Positions 1 to 12,591 are shown, numbered from the stretch's first letter. The stretch is 64,000 nucleotides of DNA from Cladobotryum mycophilum (GCA_036429605.1 CM071591.1:3348001-3412000); one strand, 5' to 3'. The notes: generated by a model from the sequence alone, not told the origin. A program made the numbers and translations.

Positions 1-996
1 TGTTCAAGGCATCTTCTTGGATCTATAGAAGAATGGCTTATAGAGGAACAGGAGAGCAGCCAGCCCTTCTATACGATAGAGCCACACAACACTTTTCTTG
101 CCGATCGCTTCGTTGAGGGCGAGTGTTCTATTTGCCATGATCCTTGCGCCAGGGGTGATCAATGTGATGCTTGCGGAGCTAGTCTTGATCCCCTAGAGCC
201 TGATCGCGAGGAAGGTAGCGATAGTCATGCCAGGGACATGGGCATCGATGCCGACATCTGAGAAACTTCTTTTTCCAGACGTCTCGAGACGGCCGATTCC
301 GAATTCAAGTAGGAGGAATTCATCAACATCAACAACGACTTTGCTGAAGAAATGTTGGCAGCCTAGTTCAGCGAACACTAAAGTTTTGCAGCGCAAAGAT
401 GGGCAGTGCTGTTCGCAAGGCTGACTACACTGACGGGTTGATCGAAAACCATAAGCAGCAGGCACGCCAAGTCCTTGCGTTCCTACATTGAGCATCTAGA
501 AGCCACCAAGACTGCAAGCCGGTGTGGCAGATATCCTTGCCTTCTTTTCTTCTTTGGGCAATACACTTTTGCAGGGACAATAAGCTTGATGGCCGACCCT
601 TGGCGGAGGAGGAGCCCGAGCGCTGCAACACGGTTATCAGTGTCGCCGTCAGCCTTGTTCATTTGCTGGCCAATCTCTTATCACCATACATGCCCAGCAC
701 AAGTGAATCCATCTTCAAGCAGATTGGCCTCGAGTATCTGCCCAGCATCCCCTGAAACGTGGGACTTTAACTCTGTTCCCGCCGATCACACTATTAGAAC
801 CCCAACACCCCTTTTCGCAACCATTCCGGCTGCAAAGCTCGAAGAGTGGCGGGGGGCGTTTAGTGGTGAGGAGTTGAAGAGGCAGAAGGCTCTGTTGGCT
901 GAGAAAGCAGCGGCCAAGAGGGCCAAGAAACAGGAGAAGAAGGAGAAGAAGAAACAGCAGGGAACGACTACTAAGTTGGAGGTAGCCCAACTCTAG
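1..996 (+). pseudogene. Relic of cytoplasmic methionyl-tRNA synthetase
   Basis: The opening bases read, in frame 1, through the zinc-knuckle part of a eukaryotic/archaeal-type MetRS (FLADRFVEG, then C-x2-C...GDQCDACG...LDPLE) before a stop at about 262. After about 400 the anticodon-binding helical part is recognisable in pieces spread over three frames: YTDGLIEN, then LRSYIEHLEATK, then LQAGVADILAF, then NKLDGRPLAEEEPERCN...LLSPYMPSTSES, then PETWDF...KLEEWR. It ends in the Lys/Glu-rich tail typical of fungal MetRS. At least four indels of both signs separate these pieces. The part of the catalytic domain carrying KMSKS is missing between about 260 and 400. The window edge cuts the 5' end. 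The family assignment is strong. Pseudogene status follows from the frameshifts plus deletion, and a functional copy is expected elsewhere in the genome. Confidence 0.85.
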
Positions 997-2329
997 AAGA
1001 GAAGAACTAGTGGTTTTCCATAGCGTGGCGTAGCTAGATACCTCTTGAAGACAATATGTCATTGTTTCGTTTTATTTTGTCACCACATCTTGGGGGGGGG
1101 CTTACACCGGCGTTTGCTCTGTGGCTTGTCCATATCCCAGTCCTTGATTCCGATGAACATGTTCTATTTAGGAAAAAGGATCTAACAAACGCCAAGGCGT
1201 CGCCATGGACTCGGACTAGAAAATTCTTGTAGAAAGAGCTAAAAAAAAAAAATTCCCTTCTAGAGAGAGGAAAGGAAAAGAAGAATTCTAGAATAAAAAT
1301 TGCATGCCGATGCGACGGGAAGAGTGTACTAGGAAAATGAGGTCATTTCTACGGTCCATCAAGATTCATCATCTCCCGGGTAATGCGATCCAGTACAGTA
1401 GTACGCGGTTGAGGAAAAGCGCCGAACGTGAACTCTAGACAATCTGAGTGTGTGTGTGTTCGGATGAAATCCTTTACCGCGTGAGTAGGTAGGTTGGGTT
1501 TCCTGAATTTCTTCTCCTTCTTTTTAACCCCGTCGGACAGAAGGACTTTTCATTACCCCCCTCCTCCCCTCCTCCCCTCCTCCCCCGGCGCTTTTTTTTT
1601 GTAAATGGTAAGTTGAACTTTGAAATGTAACGAGTTCATTACTCGGCTTCCTATGCTCTGGAGGGGGAGATACTACGTCGTCTTGCATGTTTTTGGTTGC
1701 ATCGTGGCTACGACGTAGGGGGCAACAGGTCACGGCGCCACAGCGGTTTTTCGCGGGTAGCGGAATTTGGAGAGGGGAGGATTCTGGGGTAGTAAAAGCG
1801 TGTTTCTTTTCTCAGGTTCATCCCCACAGATGCCATTGGGGGTTAGAACATGAGGATGGGGGGAAGAGAGGGGGGAAGGTATTGACTCGTAATCAACTCT
1901 TGATGACGGTAAGCTTCGTACAAATTATCTTGGCTTCTTACATTAAATCCAACAAAATTTTGGAATCAAGTTTCTTGGCAGAAGTAATAGCTTTCTTTCA
2001 GAGTCTGATATTACTACTACTTGTATTGAAACGCCGTAGAGCTCCAGGCCCCCTGTCATCAGGAGTTGTGCTGCTAAGCTTGAACAGGGGGCGCTCAAAC
2101 AAACATGGGGCAAGCAAAAAGGCATCCCGTTCAGAGTTCTAGAACCCCCACAAGCCCTTTCATCTCCAACTCACACATGAAAGTAAAAGAGAGAGAGGGA
2201 GACAGAGAGAGAAAACTTTTCACAACCACGGGACTTTTGCCTTTTTAGCTAGAATGCGGCAGATAATCTCATCAAAATAATTCATTTATCCACCTTCCAA
2301 TGTAGGCACCCTTCCCCCTTCTCTCCCCC
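997..2329. other. Intergenic, 1.3 kb
   Basis: This stretch lies between the convergent MetRS relic and the tubulin cofactor D gene. It holds a nine-G run near 1091, a purine/pyrimidine-biased block with C-rich repeats (CTCCTCCCCTCCTCCCC) at about 1555-1585, and a GA-rich block at about 2188-2212. Short ORFs here are low-complexity and match nothing I recognise. Confidence 0.5.
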
Positions 2330-5300
2330 TTACCCTAACCTCAACTCCTCCACAAGACTCGAGACCCGGGACTTGTCTGCCGCCCCCCAATCCACTCCCG
2401 TCAAACCGTGACTATCCCCCTCCCCATCTCCACTGCCAACAAGACTCCATAATTCATCCACAACGGCACTCTTCACTCTCGGCCAGGGGTGCAACATCAA
2501 TGCTCCGAGTCTCTTTCTAGCCTCCTTGCCACCGGCCTGAATGGCCTCATCCTCTCCCGCTGCTGCTGCTGCTTCCGCAATCCCACTGTAGACTTTCACA
2601 CACGCCGTCACTTTACGGACATTGGCCGTCTTATATCCCGCCTTTTGCGTCTGCAAGCACAAACTGCGGTAGTTGATGTCCCGGCACCGCTGAAAGATCC
2701 CCACATGGAACAGAAAAGCAATGATTTCCAGCGTAGGCACGATGATGCGATCTTCGCCCTGGCAGGTCTTTAGATTATGCAAGAGCACCGTGCACACCAA
2801 CCGCAGGTTTTCGGGAGATGCCTCGCAGAAATCGCATAGCGCGGCCCGGCTCTGGATGATGAGGTCCTCGTTGCCCGTGTCTGCGGATGAAACGAGGCCA
2901 GTCATGAGCCCGGCTATCCATGCGACTATATCCCCCTTGGCTATGTCCGAAGCGTGTGGCTGGAGGGAGTTTGAAGAGGCGAGTTCGAGAAGCAGCATGA
3001 AGTATGCCCTAGATGTGAACTCGAGTGATTGAAATCTTTCAACATGGCTAGCAATATGGATTAGCAAAATGCACAATAGTAAGCATTTTTTGAGGCTATT
3101 CTTACCTTTCACTTAATAATAGAGCTACCACATCCTTGGCTTCACGACGGACGCGGTCCAATTTCTCTGCAGACAGGCGTAGGATGCTATAAATGAGCTT
3201 TTGAACAGATGCTCCTACCCATTGTTCATCAGAGCTGGCACCAATATCCGTCCAGAGAACCTTGATCGCTTTCAAAGTTTGAACTCGTACAAGTGAGCCT
3301 TCGTCACCACGCGCCGTCACAGTGTAGTTGTTCAGTCCATCCTCGAGCAAGTCCAAGAAAACGGTTGGTTTGTCCTTGAGGATGCGACTTCGCAGGATGC
3401 TTTGGAGGAGGGCAACCCTTGTCTCAATCTCCTTGTCCGTGTTCCATCTGTCGAGGAACGCTTTGCATACAATGTCGTGCTCGCCATTCTTTTCGGCGAG
3501 AGGCTGAGCCACAGCCAGGGCATGAAAGTATCCATCCACTCTCGATGTAGAAAGGCTGCTCGCCTTGGCTGCCACTATATTTGCCCATTGCTCAAGACTC
3601 TCGGCCCGCTGCTTCTGCTTTGAAAGGATAAGGAGCATTAGGCCGGCCGTAGAGGCGGACTCAACTGTTTCTGGTTCATTTCTGTTTAGCCAGTCAGGAA
3701 TCACGTCCCTTAGTTTCGATATCAAAATGTCGACTTCTCGAGTACGCTCCTGAACCGAGTCGAATGCGGAAACAATATCTAAATATCCCGTTAATCTATT
3801 TGAAGATAAGAGTTCGCTCCCATGTTCGAGAGCTTGGTAAGTGCCAGGACCGAAAGTTGCTGCCTGAATGAGAGGAAGAGCGGAAACGGCCAATCGGCTA
3901 GCCGACTCTGCAATGAGCTCAGGGCGCCTGTATTCATTGGCCTTGCAGTCCTGAAGAATCTCGGATACGTAATTGAGGACCTTTTGAATCAGCGATGGGT
4001 TAGCAGCGCTGTTGGCCTTCTGAGAAAGCTCCGAAAATTTATCCACAACGGCGGCGAAACAGGAGAGCAGCCCATGGCGTTCTTCGACCTGACGCCTCTG
4101 TAGGCCGTTCAGTCGATCCATGACCAAATCAATCGATGCTTCAAATCGCGAAAACGGTTCGCTCGAGGAAGTATCGGAGAGTTTGGCCGTCAAGACGCCA
4201 AAAGCAGTTCCGGCAACTCTTCGCGAGGCCGTATCCATGTCTCCAATTCCTCGCCAGCCCAGAATTCCATCAACAAGAGCCTCTCCGTACTGATGGGAGA
4301 GGGTCGTGGCATTAATGGCCACCTCTTGAATGGCTCGTGACCTTCGAGCGACTGCATGATAGTCGACTGTTTGGACAACACCAATTCCCTGGTCCACTGT
4401 ATCAGGATGTCGACCAATAAGTTCTTGCAACGCAGCCGAAGCTCCTCGCCTGATATTGCCCTCGGGATCGAGCGACGCAGTCGTGATCAGCTCGGTTCCC
4501 AGGACTTGCAGGATAGAGCTCGCTGAAGCATGCAATTTTGCCGCAAAGACCGATGTGGTAGGAACGGCCAAAAGCTCTTCTGTTGTGTAGCGACGAGCCA
4601 ATGCCCAAATACCGAAGCATGCAGCATCACGGACATTTGATCCAACACTGGCTCCCGAAACACCACGTTGCTCAAAGGATAGTCCTAGCAATAGGGCATG
4701 AAAGATGTCCGAAAGCTGGCTGGCTGGTGGTGATCGACGATAGAGAAGATGAGACAATGTCAGCGTCAAACCATGCCACTCCAGAGAATTTACAGCAGAT
4801 AGATCTCGGACCGGCTTCGCACCCGTCTTGCCAGACGCCTTGCTCCAAAGCACATTTCGATTCAGAGACTCCAACACGGCTTCGACAACTTGCGAGGCCA
4901 TGTCGGGATCTAGCTTGAGCGTAATGATACTCAGCGACTTACTCGCAGACAAACGAACAGGAGTATCGTTATCCGAGAGACTTTCCAAGAGGTATCCAAT
5001 AGCATTCTCCGTCAGCTCTGTGCTCTTCATATCTTGGCGAGGCCGTCGCAGAACGGACACGACGAGTGAGCGGGTGACTTTGAGCATCATCTTCCTCGCC
5101 AAGGCCAACGAGGTGATGACTTTTGAAACCTCATTGTCGCTCGCTGAGATGGCGAGTACCGTGTCAAAGATTAGAGGCAGATATTTGTCCAGATCCGAGG
5201 TTTCCGATGCAGAGCGAAGCAGCCCAGCTAAAAATGAGAGGACGCCGAGATAGACATACGAAGGCAGAGGTTCCTCGTCTTTCTTTGGTTGAAGAAACGC

Positions 5301-6168
5301 CAGAGACCAATTCACGAGACTTTCAAGAATTCCAATCTCTTGCATATCCCTTCGCATCGCGATCCTCACGAGAAGCGCTTTCGCAGCGTCTTTCTCCTTG
5401 CCTGGAGTGGCAAGGTACTTGATGGCCAAGGGAATGACCCTCATAGTCAGGCCAGGAACATTTGCCGGCCATTTGAAGCCTGGAATCTGCGGTACCACGC
5501 CCTCTTCAAGATCAGCGGACGATATGGTGGAGAGATCGAACGGGGCGAGCAAAAGATGCGACAGCCAAAGGATGGCAATGTAGCGCTGCTCCCAAGCCCA
5601 AGGGTCTGAGTTAGATGTATCCGGGGTGTCCTTTTGCTGCTCTGCATCCTCGACCGCCGACAGGAGTAGCTCCAGGTACTTTGTCTCAACATTCAGGAAG
5701 CGCACAATGACTTTTTCTCCCCGGACCTTGCAGAAGGAGTAGAGGATTCTGCAGATGACAAAGTCGAGGGGAGCAAGCAGGTTGGCCTTGTTGTGAACAC
5801 GCTTATGCCGATGCCGTGACTGCAGATACTCCAGGTATGTCTCTGCGAGAAAGGGGATCCATTTGGGCAAGTGAGGATCTAGCAGCTGCGGCAACTCTTG
5901 GAACAGGTCCAGTACCTACACCAGGAAATGGTCAGTCAGTGAAAATTGACTAGTTTTGTTTTTTTCACAGAATATAATCCTGGAGTATTTTCCTTACGGA
6001 GCAAGTATCCTTCAAAGCATCCCTCAGGCGAACCCATGGCCTCAGCCTGGTCCCTCCCTGGCCATCTGGCTTCCGCAAGTGCGTCGCTATGCCATGGTCC
6101 AGATCCTTGACGAGATCCTTGGAATGTTTGTACAGCTGCACGTCTGAATCGGTCTCCGTAGCATCCAT
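2330..6168 (-). CDS. Tubulin-specific chaperone D (tubulin-folding cofactor D)
   Basis: This HEAT-repeat protein captures beta-tubulin and takes part in alpha/beta-tubulin heterodimer assembly in the cytosol. Fungal counterparts are CIN1 (budding yeast) and alp1 (fission yeast). Exons, in minus-strand order, are 6168-5998, 5915-3106 and 3047-2330. The introns are 82 and 58 nt with gtaagg/tag and gtaaga/tag ends. The join gives 1,232 residues, close to the roughly 1,200 of animal TBCD. Diagnostic stretches are PQLLDPHLPKW near the start, the helical repeat block in the middle, and the C-terminal domain (LEIIAFLFHVGIF, NYRSLCLQTQKAGYKTANV) conserved in TBCD. The start ATG opens MDATETDSDV and lies about 80 residues before the LDPHL motif. 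No broken frame was found. Confidence 0.95.
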
Positions 6169-7391
6169 GATAATACTCTTGTTGTGCTTTTTGTTTTGTT
6201 CACCCCTCCCTCTCCTCTTTCAGCTGTTAAGCCCGAAATTATATGTCTGACTGCAGGGGGCATCAAAAAACTGTCAGTGGCGTTTTCAATGTCTGATGTT
6301 CAAGAACCTTCTGCTCCTATCAAGCATGGATGAATGTCAAGGCAACAAGCCCGTCAGGCACCCACTCGCGTTGTGACAGATTGTGGGGCGCGGGGGATGT
6401 CGATATCCTGCTCTGCTCTACCCCAGGCCACGCTTTTGAAAGGGGGGATCAACAGATGTTCTAAGAAAAGCAAATATGACAGGCTCGTATTCTGGGGATA
6501 ACAGTCCAAAGAAGAATACCAAGGCAAAACCGAACACGATGCTAACTCCGCAACTGGCGGTGATGTTGACTCTTGCCTTTTTTGCGGGAAGAGACTGGGA
6601 TGCACGCATACTGTGCGTAGTTTGCAATCTGAACACTGTATATCCATGACTGCAGGGTAGCTCAAGCGCGACCAAGAGGGATCCTCCTGGGGACTTTTGA
6701 ACCAAACATATTGAGATTGAGACTCATGAAGTTTGTCCTGACGGATTGAATCCAAATGAGGTAGGTCGGTGTTTTTTTTAATATGTAGTTAATATATAGT
6801 ATACTTTGTAGCAAAGTGTGCTAAGATTGTCATATGATCCCATCTTATACTATGACCAACGTTATTAGTCCTACGCGCACCAAGGGAAGCAGAGCTGAGC
6901 GTTTGCAGTCGCATCTGTTACTTTGCGAGGATGCTTGTCTGGCTTCATGAGATTCCCTCAAGTTTTGGTGACTATAAGAGTTTGGGGTGAGGCATTTACT
7001 ATGCATCATAATGATAGTGCTTGCTCCATACGCCGGGGACTAAGTGAAGCATCGTACCACTCGCATGTCATTCGCAGCAGCAGGTTAATCACAGTCAAAA
7101 GGTAAGATGACAAATATATATATGCATCTATCTACATATCATGATGAGTAAATATATTTCATCTACTAAAAATGAGCCATGTCTCATTATTATGTTCATT
7201 ACAGGACGGCGAGTTATTTGTTCGTTCCATGCCTGTATCCCATAGATACTAGTATCCCAAAAAAATGCAGAAAAGAACACCCCTTTTTACGCCGTTATCA
7301 AAATGGTATCACAATGAATCCAAAAGTCCCCCAGTCATCATTACCACTTTCTTCGCCCATTCACATATAGCTCTCTTACCACCTTGTATGA
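6169..7391. other. Intergenic, 1.2 kb, AT-rich part
   Basis: This is the upstream region of the cofactor D gene and the downstream region of the GH76 gene. About 6770-7160 is AT-rich (TTAATATGTAGTTAATATATAG, ATATATATATGC). Apart from one short candidate membrane ORF (listed separately), no coding signal is convincing. Confidence 0.5.
6418..6606 (-). CDS. Possible small single-pass membrane protein (weak candidate)
   Basis: A 62-codon minus-strand ORF from an ATG at 6606 encodes a short basic N-terminus, then a hydrophobic segment (CGVSIVFGFALVFFFGLL) long enough for one membrane span, then a charged tail. It resembles small secretory-pathway subunits in layout only, and I recognise no family. 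It sits upstream of the cofactor D gene on the same strand. A longer ORF in another frame overlaps it, so it could well be non-coding. It is listed because the hydrophobic segment is compact and bordered by charges as in real tail- or signal-anchored proteins. Confidence 0.15.
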   Translation of the reverse strand, partial: RASQSLPAKKARVNITASCGVSIVFGFALVFFFGLLSPEYEPVIFAFLRTSVDPPFQKRGLG

Positions 7392-8573
7392 TTAAGCAAG
7401 GGCCGCAACTAGACAGTCGAGTGCGCTGCTGTGCGATGGCCCCGTAGCAGTGACGTAGGGTCCCGTCCATGCGACGCCCAGCCTGTTGTCCTGGCTCCTG
7501 TCCTTGCTCCAGATGGAGTCGGCGTTGCGCTTGATGAAGGCAGAGTAGTTGGGGTCGTAGACCACGGCGTTGAGATAACGCAGGTTGCGGACGAAGATGC
7601 CCTTGAACTGCTGGCCGTCCATGCCGCAGTGGCCGTTTTGCAGCTCGCAGTGGTCGGCCTCGACGAGGATGCCGTCGCCGTTGGATAAAGCCTCGATGGC
7701 GGCATTGGCGATGTTGCGCGCGATGTTGATATATGTCCTGTTTCCGCTGGCGTAAAAGAGCTCAACAAGGCCTCCGAGGACGACGCCCTGGTTGTAGGAC
7801 CAGGTAGTCAGGCCGTTGTTCTTGCAGCTGGAGTCCAGGCCGTCGTTGATGAGCCACTGCGAGTTGATCATGCCGCTGTTCCAGAACCAGTTCCACTGAC
7901 TCTGGGCGATCTGGAGATACTGGCGAGAGGACTTGCGGTTGGCCAGGGCAGCGGCTACAGAGAGGTATAGCTCGTTGGCGATAGCGTTGACATATGAGCG
8001 GTCCTTGCTCCAGTAGATGCCGCCGTTGCATGGCGTTCCCTTGCCGGTCTGCATATCGGCAAAGATTTCGACGGCAGAGTCAAGGTATTTCTCGGTGCCC
8101 GTGGCATCATAGGCGTGGATGAGACCGAGAGCCCACCAGCCCTCGTCGTCGTAGTACTCATTCAAAAAGTTGTCAAAGCCGCGGACCCTGAGGAAGCGGC
8201 GCTTGGAGGCAGAGGTGCAATTGAGGCAGTCCTGGGTAGTGATCAGACCGTCGGCAGCCCTGGTTTTGGTCGTCTGGACGCTCACTTTCTGGGCGTTTGT
8301 GTACGTGTTTTCGATGATGCCGCCAATGTTGAGCTTGTTGGCCTGCTCGCGCTGAAGGATGGTGAAGTCGGCAAGAGTGGTCAGGGCGTTGCCGCTGTTC
8401 CACCAGGCGGCGTTCCAGAGACCGGTGTCCTTTTTATACCAGTTCGTGTTGAGGGCTCCAATGGCCGTGACGGCCTCTGAGACGTAGTCTGCTGCCGACT
8501 CAGCGGCGGGAGCCAGGCCGAGGATGACGGCCGTGCCGGCCACGGCGTGTTTCCAAAGGGATCCTGAGACCAT
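7392..8573 (-). CDS. Secreted GH76 endo-1,6-alpha-mannanase-type protein
   Basis: The predicted protein is a 393-residue single-exon member of glycoside hydrolase family 76, whose members cleave or remodel alpha-1,6-linked mannan in fungal walls. Residues 1 to about 27 form a signal peptide (hydrophobic core AVAGTAVILGLAPAA). The GH76 hallmark Asp-Asp pair lies in YYDDEGWWALGLIHAY at D142-D143. Further family blocks are NGGIYWS, LTTWSYNQGVVLGGL and HCGMDGQQFKGIF. The open frame extends about 160 codons further upstream without signal-peptide logic, so I chose the ATG at 8573, which directly precedes the signal sequence. There is no hydrophobic C-terminus for a GPI anchor, so I infer a secreted or wall-loose enzyme rather than a Dfg5/Dcw1-like anchored one. 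It stands alone, with gene-poor DNA upstream. Confidence 0.93.
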   Translation of the reverse strand: MVSGSLWKHAVAGTAVILGLAPAAESAADYVSEAVTAIGALNTNWYKKDTGLWNAAWWNSGNALTTLADFTILQREQANKLNIGGIIENTYTNAQKVSVQTTKTRAADGLITTQDCLNCTSASKRRFLRVRGFDNFLNEYYDDEGWWALGLIHAYDATGTEKYLDSAVEIFADMQTGKGTPCNGGIYWSKDRSYVNAIANELYLSVAAALANRKSSRQYLQIAQSQWNWFWNSGMINSQWLINDGLDSSCKNNGLTTWSYNQGVVLGGLVELFYASGNRTYINIARNIANAAIEALSNGDGILVEADHCELQNGHCGMDGQQFKGIFVRNLRYLNAVVYDPNYSAFIKRNADSIWSKDRSQDNRLGVAWTGPYVTATGPSHSSALDCLVAALA

Positions 8574-9456
8574 GATGTCTATAATAGTGCAATGATGGTA
8601 CGAGGATAAAGATATTTTGTCTAGAATACGAAATTGATTCTTCAAAAGGGAAAAACAGGGAGATGTAGATGCAAGAACAGAGACACAAGCCAGCAGGATC
8701 AATAAAATACTAGACACGAGCAAGAGACTGTGAATCAGGGACGCTGGAGAGAAGGAAGATATTGGATGGCAGAAGGGGGAGGGAAGGAAACATAATATAC
8801 TTGAGCTGCTGCTGCTGCTACCACTGCTGTTACCGATGCTACGACAAGGAGAGCAGCGACGGCGGCAGCAGCAGCAGCAGCCACTCCTCGCAGGAAGCAC
8901 CGATTTTGAATCATGTTCATCATCATCATCGAACCCCACGGACAAGCAATAAAGGCACACACCCTCTCGGCTGAATCTCAGACCTGCGTGTGCCGGCGTG
9001 TTGACGCCTTTGCAACGGCGCCATGCCACCACGTCGGTAGCTTCTTGGCCTTTGTGGCCCATCTTTTTTTGCCGGGTTTAAGAGGTGTGCACGCGTGTTT
9101 GTGCGCGTGTATATGTGTGTGTAATACACCTCGTCTGTGTTTATTGCGGATAATGGTAGTAATATGAAGCAAAGGTCTGAGGGTGTGCGAGAGAGAGGAG
9201 TGTGAGCAGTTCACATGTGCTGTTTACGCTGGTCCAGCTTAGCAAGGGGGTATGATTTTTGATGGGGCCCAGCCGAGAAAGGGAAGCACATGAGAAAAGC
9301 AAGAGAGAGAGGGGGAGTAAACAAAAGCCCCGTCTTGTCTCTCCGACTCTTTGGAGATTCCACGAACTGGTCTCGGATGAAGTGGAACTGCTACGTCAAG
9401 ATGTTTCCGGTGAGGTGGGGAAGGGAGAGAGGAAGGGAGAAGGAGAGACAAGACAT

Positions 9457-9496
9457 GGGCATGGCATGGCATAGCTCCATAGCTCCATAGCTCCAT
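9457..9496. repeat. Short tandem repeats GGCAT and AGCTCCAT
   Basis: Three GGCAT units run directly into three perfect AGCTCCAT units (9473-9480, 9481-9488, 9489-9496), followed by GCATGC. The same vocabulary (GCTCCATGCCATGCCATGCC) recurs near 10340-10376. Confidence 0.8.
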
Positions 9497-10505
9497 GCAT
9501 GCGCGGTGTTACTAGTTAGTACAACGCGGGCGACCTGTTGCTGTACGTTTAAAAAAGAAGACGATACTAGGAAAGGAAATGCTAGTAAAAGAGCCAAGTT
9601 CAGCTCGCATAAGGCTTTGCTCTTGGGTTGGAACGTCAAGGCCCATTGTGTATGTGCATGCGTAGTGTTGGGCTTGGGCTTGGCCCGGCTAAAAAAGAAA
9701 AGAAAAAGGCCAGGTACCAGAAAGAAAAGATGGATGGATGGATTGACCAAAAAAAAGCCACAGTTCCTTTTGGGGAGAAATAAGGTGATGATGCTAAGAG
9801 AAGCGATGAGATCAGGTTGTGATCTACTAACGGCGTATGTACGACGTCTTGTGTGGTATGTGTAATTTCCAAAGAAAATAAATAAATTCCATCCATGAGT
9901 ACGGTAAGAAAAAGAAAGGTTCATTTACTTGTAGCCATGAATTCATCATTCGGCTTGCGTGTACTTTACACACTGTACAAACATTGAAGCAATCAACATA
10001 TACACATACACCACACCATCAGCTTTTACATCCTTATCAAAATAGAGTAAAATAATAGTAATGAAAATATAATAAAATACAGTAAAATAGAGTAACTTGT
10101 AATTAATTGCACTTTTGTTGGCCCCCTCAGGCCGCTGACCGCTTGACCAGGGCCCAAACAAATTCATGACCCCCCAAAATACCCCAAAACGTGAGAGCCC
10201 CGAATCAGTCCAGATCGTCTTGGGTGTCACTAGAAATGGAGTTGCTGCTGTCATACATGTGTTTTTATTGTTTTATTTTTTTGAACGCATGCGTCCTTCA
10301 GCTCCTCTATCCCCATGCTCTGTCTCCATCTCCACGCTCCACGCTCCATCTTCCATGCTCCATGCCATGCCATGCCAACAAAAAGACCCTGGGACATATG
10401 CATATGCACGCGACCCTATGCCATCATGACTCCTCTTCCTCTTCCGTTGGAGCGGGCATTGCGTTGTATAGTATGACTATGGGGTACATACAGTGTTACT
10501 ACGTG

Positions 10506-10514
10506 TACTCCGTA
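10506..10514. promoter_or_regulatory. TACTCCGTA motif (reverse complement of TACGGAGTA)
   Basis: This is one of seven copies of this 9-mer that I found by eye. All seven are intergenic: 10506, 11578, 39314, 45538, 62351, 62664 and 63639. The function is unknown; a binding site or a scattered repeat remnant are both possible. Confidence 0.4.
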
Positions 10515-12588
10515 CAACCTCCAAGACATATTACGCAGCTGAAGCTGGTCTACCTGGCTCTGTACAGTATGTACATACAAAATGTGGTCAGCATTCATCG
10601 GGATGAACTGACGCCCTCCCTCCCTTTATTGACCCTTATTACGAATACAAGACATTTTTTACTTGTACTACAAGTATCAAGGAGGAAGAAAGGAAAAGAA
10701 GAAGAAAAAAAAAGGTACTTAGTCTGGCTTTACTATCGTAGCCTCGTCCCGTGCGTCTGCCCCCGTCTCCCTTTGGTCTCATGGCCCTTTTTGCTTTTTT
10801 TGCCCTCTTTGGTTTTCCGGCCCTTTTTGTCTCACTCACTCACAAACTTCTCTTCGCTCTTCCTGATACATCCTCCTCCAGTGCAGTATCCAGAGTGAGT
10901 AGTGCAGCCGGACTTGGAACTTGGCGAGGCGCTTCACACGTGCGGCTGAGGGCGCACATGGTGATATCAAAACTACGCAAGCCAAGGCTTCCCCCTCGGG
11001 AGGCGCACATCCCATAGTATTAATTCAATCCTTCGTATAAACAGATTGATGATCATGTCCCCCCGCAAGAGTCATAGCGTAGGAAAGAAAGTTTTTCCAT
11101 CTCTTCCCTTCGTATCTTCCTCCTCCAAGTGCAGCCTTGTTTTTGTTTTTGTTTTGTTTTTTTTTCAGGTGCCCAATCTTGCCCATCCATCGACTAAGAA
11201 TAACAAATTGAAAAGCTACCAGGAGATTGGCATCCAAGCCGATCATCCTTTCCAAATTTCTTAGTTCCTTTTCTTTTGGGCGATGATGATCTTTGCCATT
11301 ACCAAAGAAGTGACACCGTCATCGTGCAGGGACTGCCGTATTTCCGATGACATATCCTTAGAGAGAAAAGAAAAGTCGCCGTCATATAGTAAACAAGTAA
11401 TATTGTATAGAGCAAGACGGGGTATGGGGTGCATCAAGCGATTCAAGGGAGGGGAGACGACGCGTCATAAAGGCATTGGATACACGACATAAGACTCTGT
11501 GAAAGGGAGAGTGAAATGAAATCACAGGAAGGGAGACAAAGTGATCATCATCATCATCTACGGATACGAACACTACATACGGAGTACTCTCTACTCTACT
11601 CTGTATACATCCATTATCCTGAACGAAAGCAAAGCAAAAAACAAGACTCAACGCCAAATGCAGGTACGCAAAAACAAGCTCAACCAGTCGGGATCTCATT
11701 GCCGTCAAATCGAACACAAGTCTAATCTCCTCCCCTTCCCAAGCGCTGCCGCCGCCGCCTCATCTCTTAAAGGTGTGTGTGTGGTGTGTGTCACGTCCAA
11801 GCGGCCTCCCCCTCATCTTCCCCCTCCCCTCTCTCCAACTCGGCTCATCAATAATATCCCCATCACTTCTCATCAACCTATCAGACGACTCTAATGCCAC
11901 GAGGCCATTTCCATTCTATTACACTTTTTGAAAGAACATCATGTGTTGGGTTGCCACTGAGTCCCCATCATATTTCTCATCCTCCAAGTCTATTTGGTCT
12001 CATAAGGCATCAATGCCGTAGCTGTTTACTGACTGTTGTTGGGTTTGCCCTTTCTCCTCAAACCACCGCAAGTGTTACACCCAAGCGTCGTTCCATTGCA
12101 TCTCTTCACCACTTTACCCCATTTAACCCCTTCCATGCAAAATTCTCTTCAGCTTGTCTTGTCCCTCAAGACCAAACCAAAAGAAAACACGCCGGGTAAC
12201 CGCCCGCTTTCACAAGCTTCAAATCTCTGTTTCTCTCTCTCTCTCTCGGCAACACTTAAAAATCCTCCGACGCCCGCCTCACGTCGCATTGAAGCATCTT
12301 TTTTAGAGGAGGGGTGTTCACATTCTGCCTATATTTAGTGCTACCATAAAAAAAAGAGAGACAGGCCATCCCAGTTGCAAATTTCAGGGTCTGAGAACCG
12401 CCCCGGCAAAGCTTTCCCAACTATCACAAGAAAGGTGTCTCAGCACGGCACGGCAAACCCGTCCAAAACAGAAATTTCAGAGACAAAGGGAAGGGAATAA
12501 TCACAAACACACGTAATCAGGCTTGTTTCAGCCGCATGATTACTTGCTCAGAATTTTGCGGTAATACCATAGGTAAACCGAGAGATAG

Positions 12589-12591
<3 letters not shown>

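Noticed and set aside
7392..9062. 556-codon version of the GH76 gene
   Set aside because: The upstream 160 codons are low-complexity and would bury the signal peptide; the ATG at 8573 gives a normal secreted protein.
9391..9924. 177-codon minus-strand ORF
   Set aside because: It is Phe/Leu/Ser-rich by virtue of purine-rich plus-strand sequence, with no start context or homology I can recognise.
10191..10898. 235-codon plus-strand ORF
   Set aside because: It runs through pyrimidine-rich, low-complexity intergenic sequence, shows no domain or stable composition, and contains poly-Leu/Phe/Ser typical of CT tracts.
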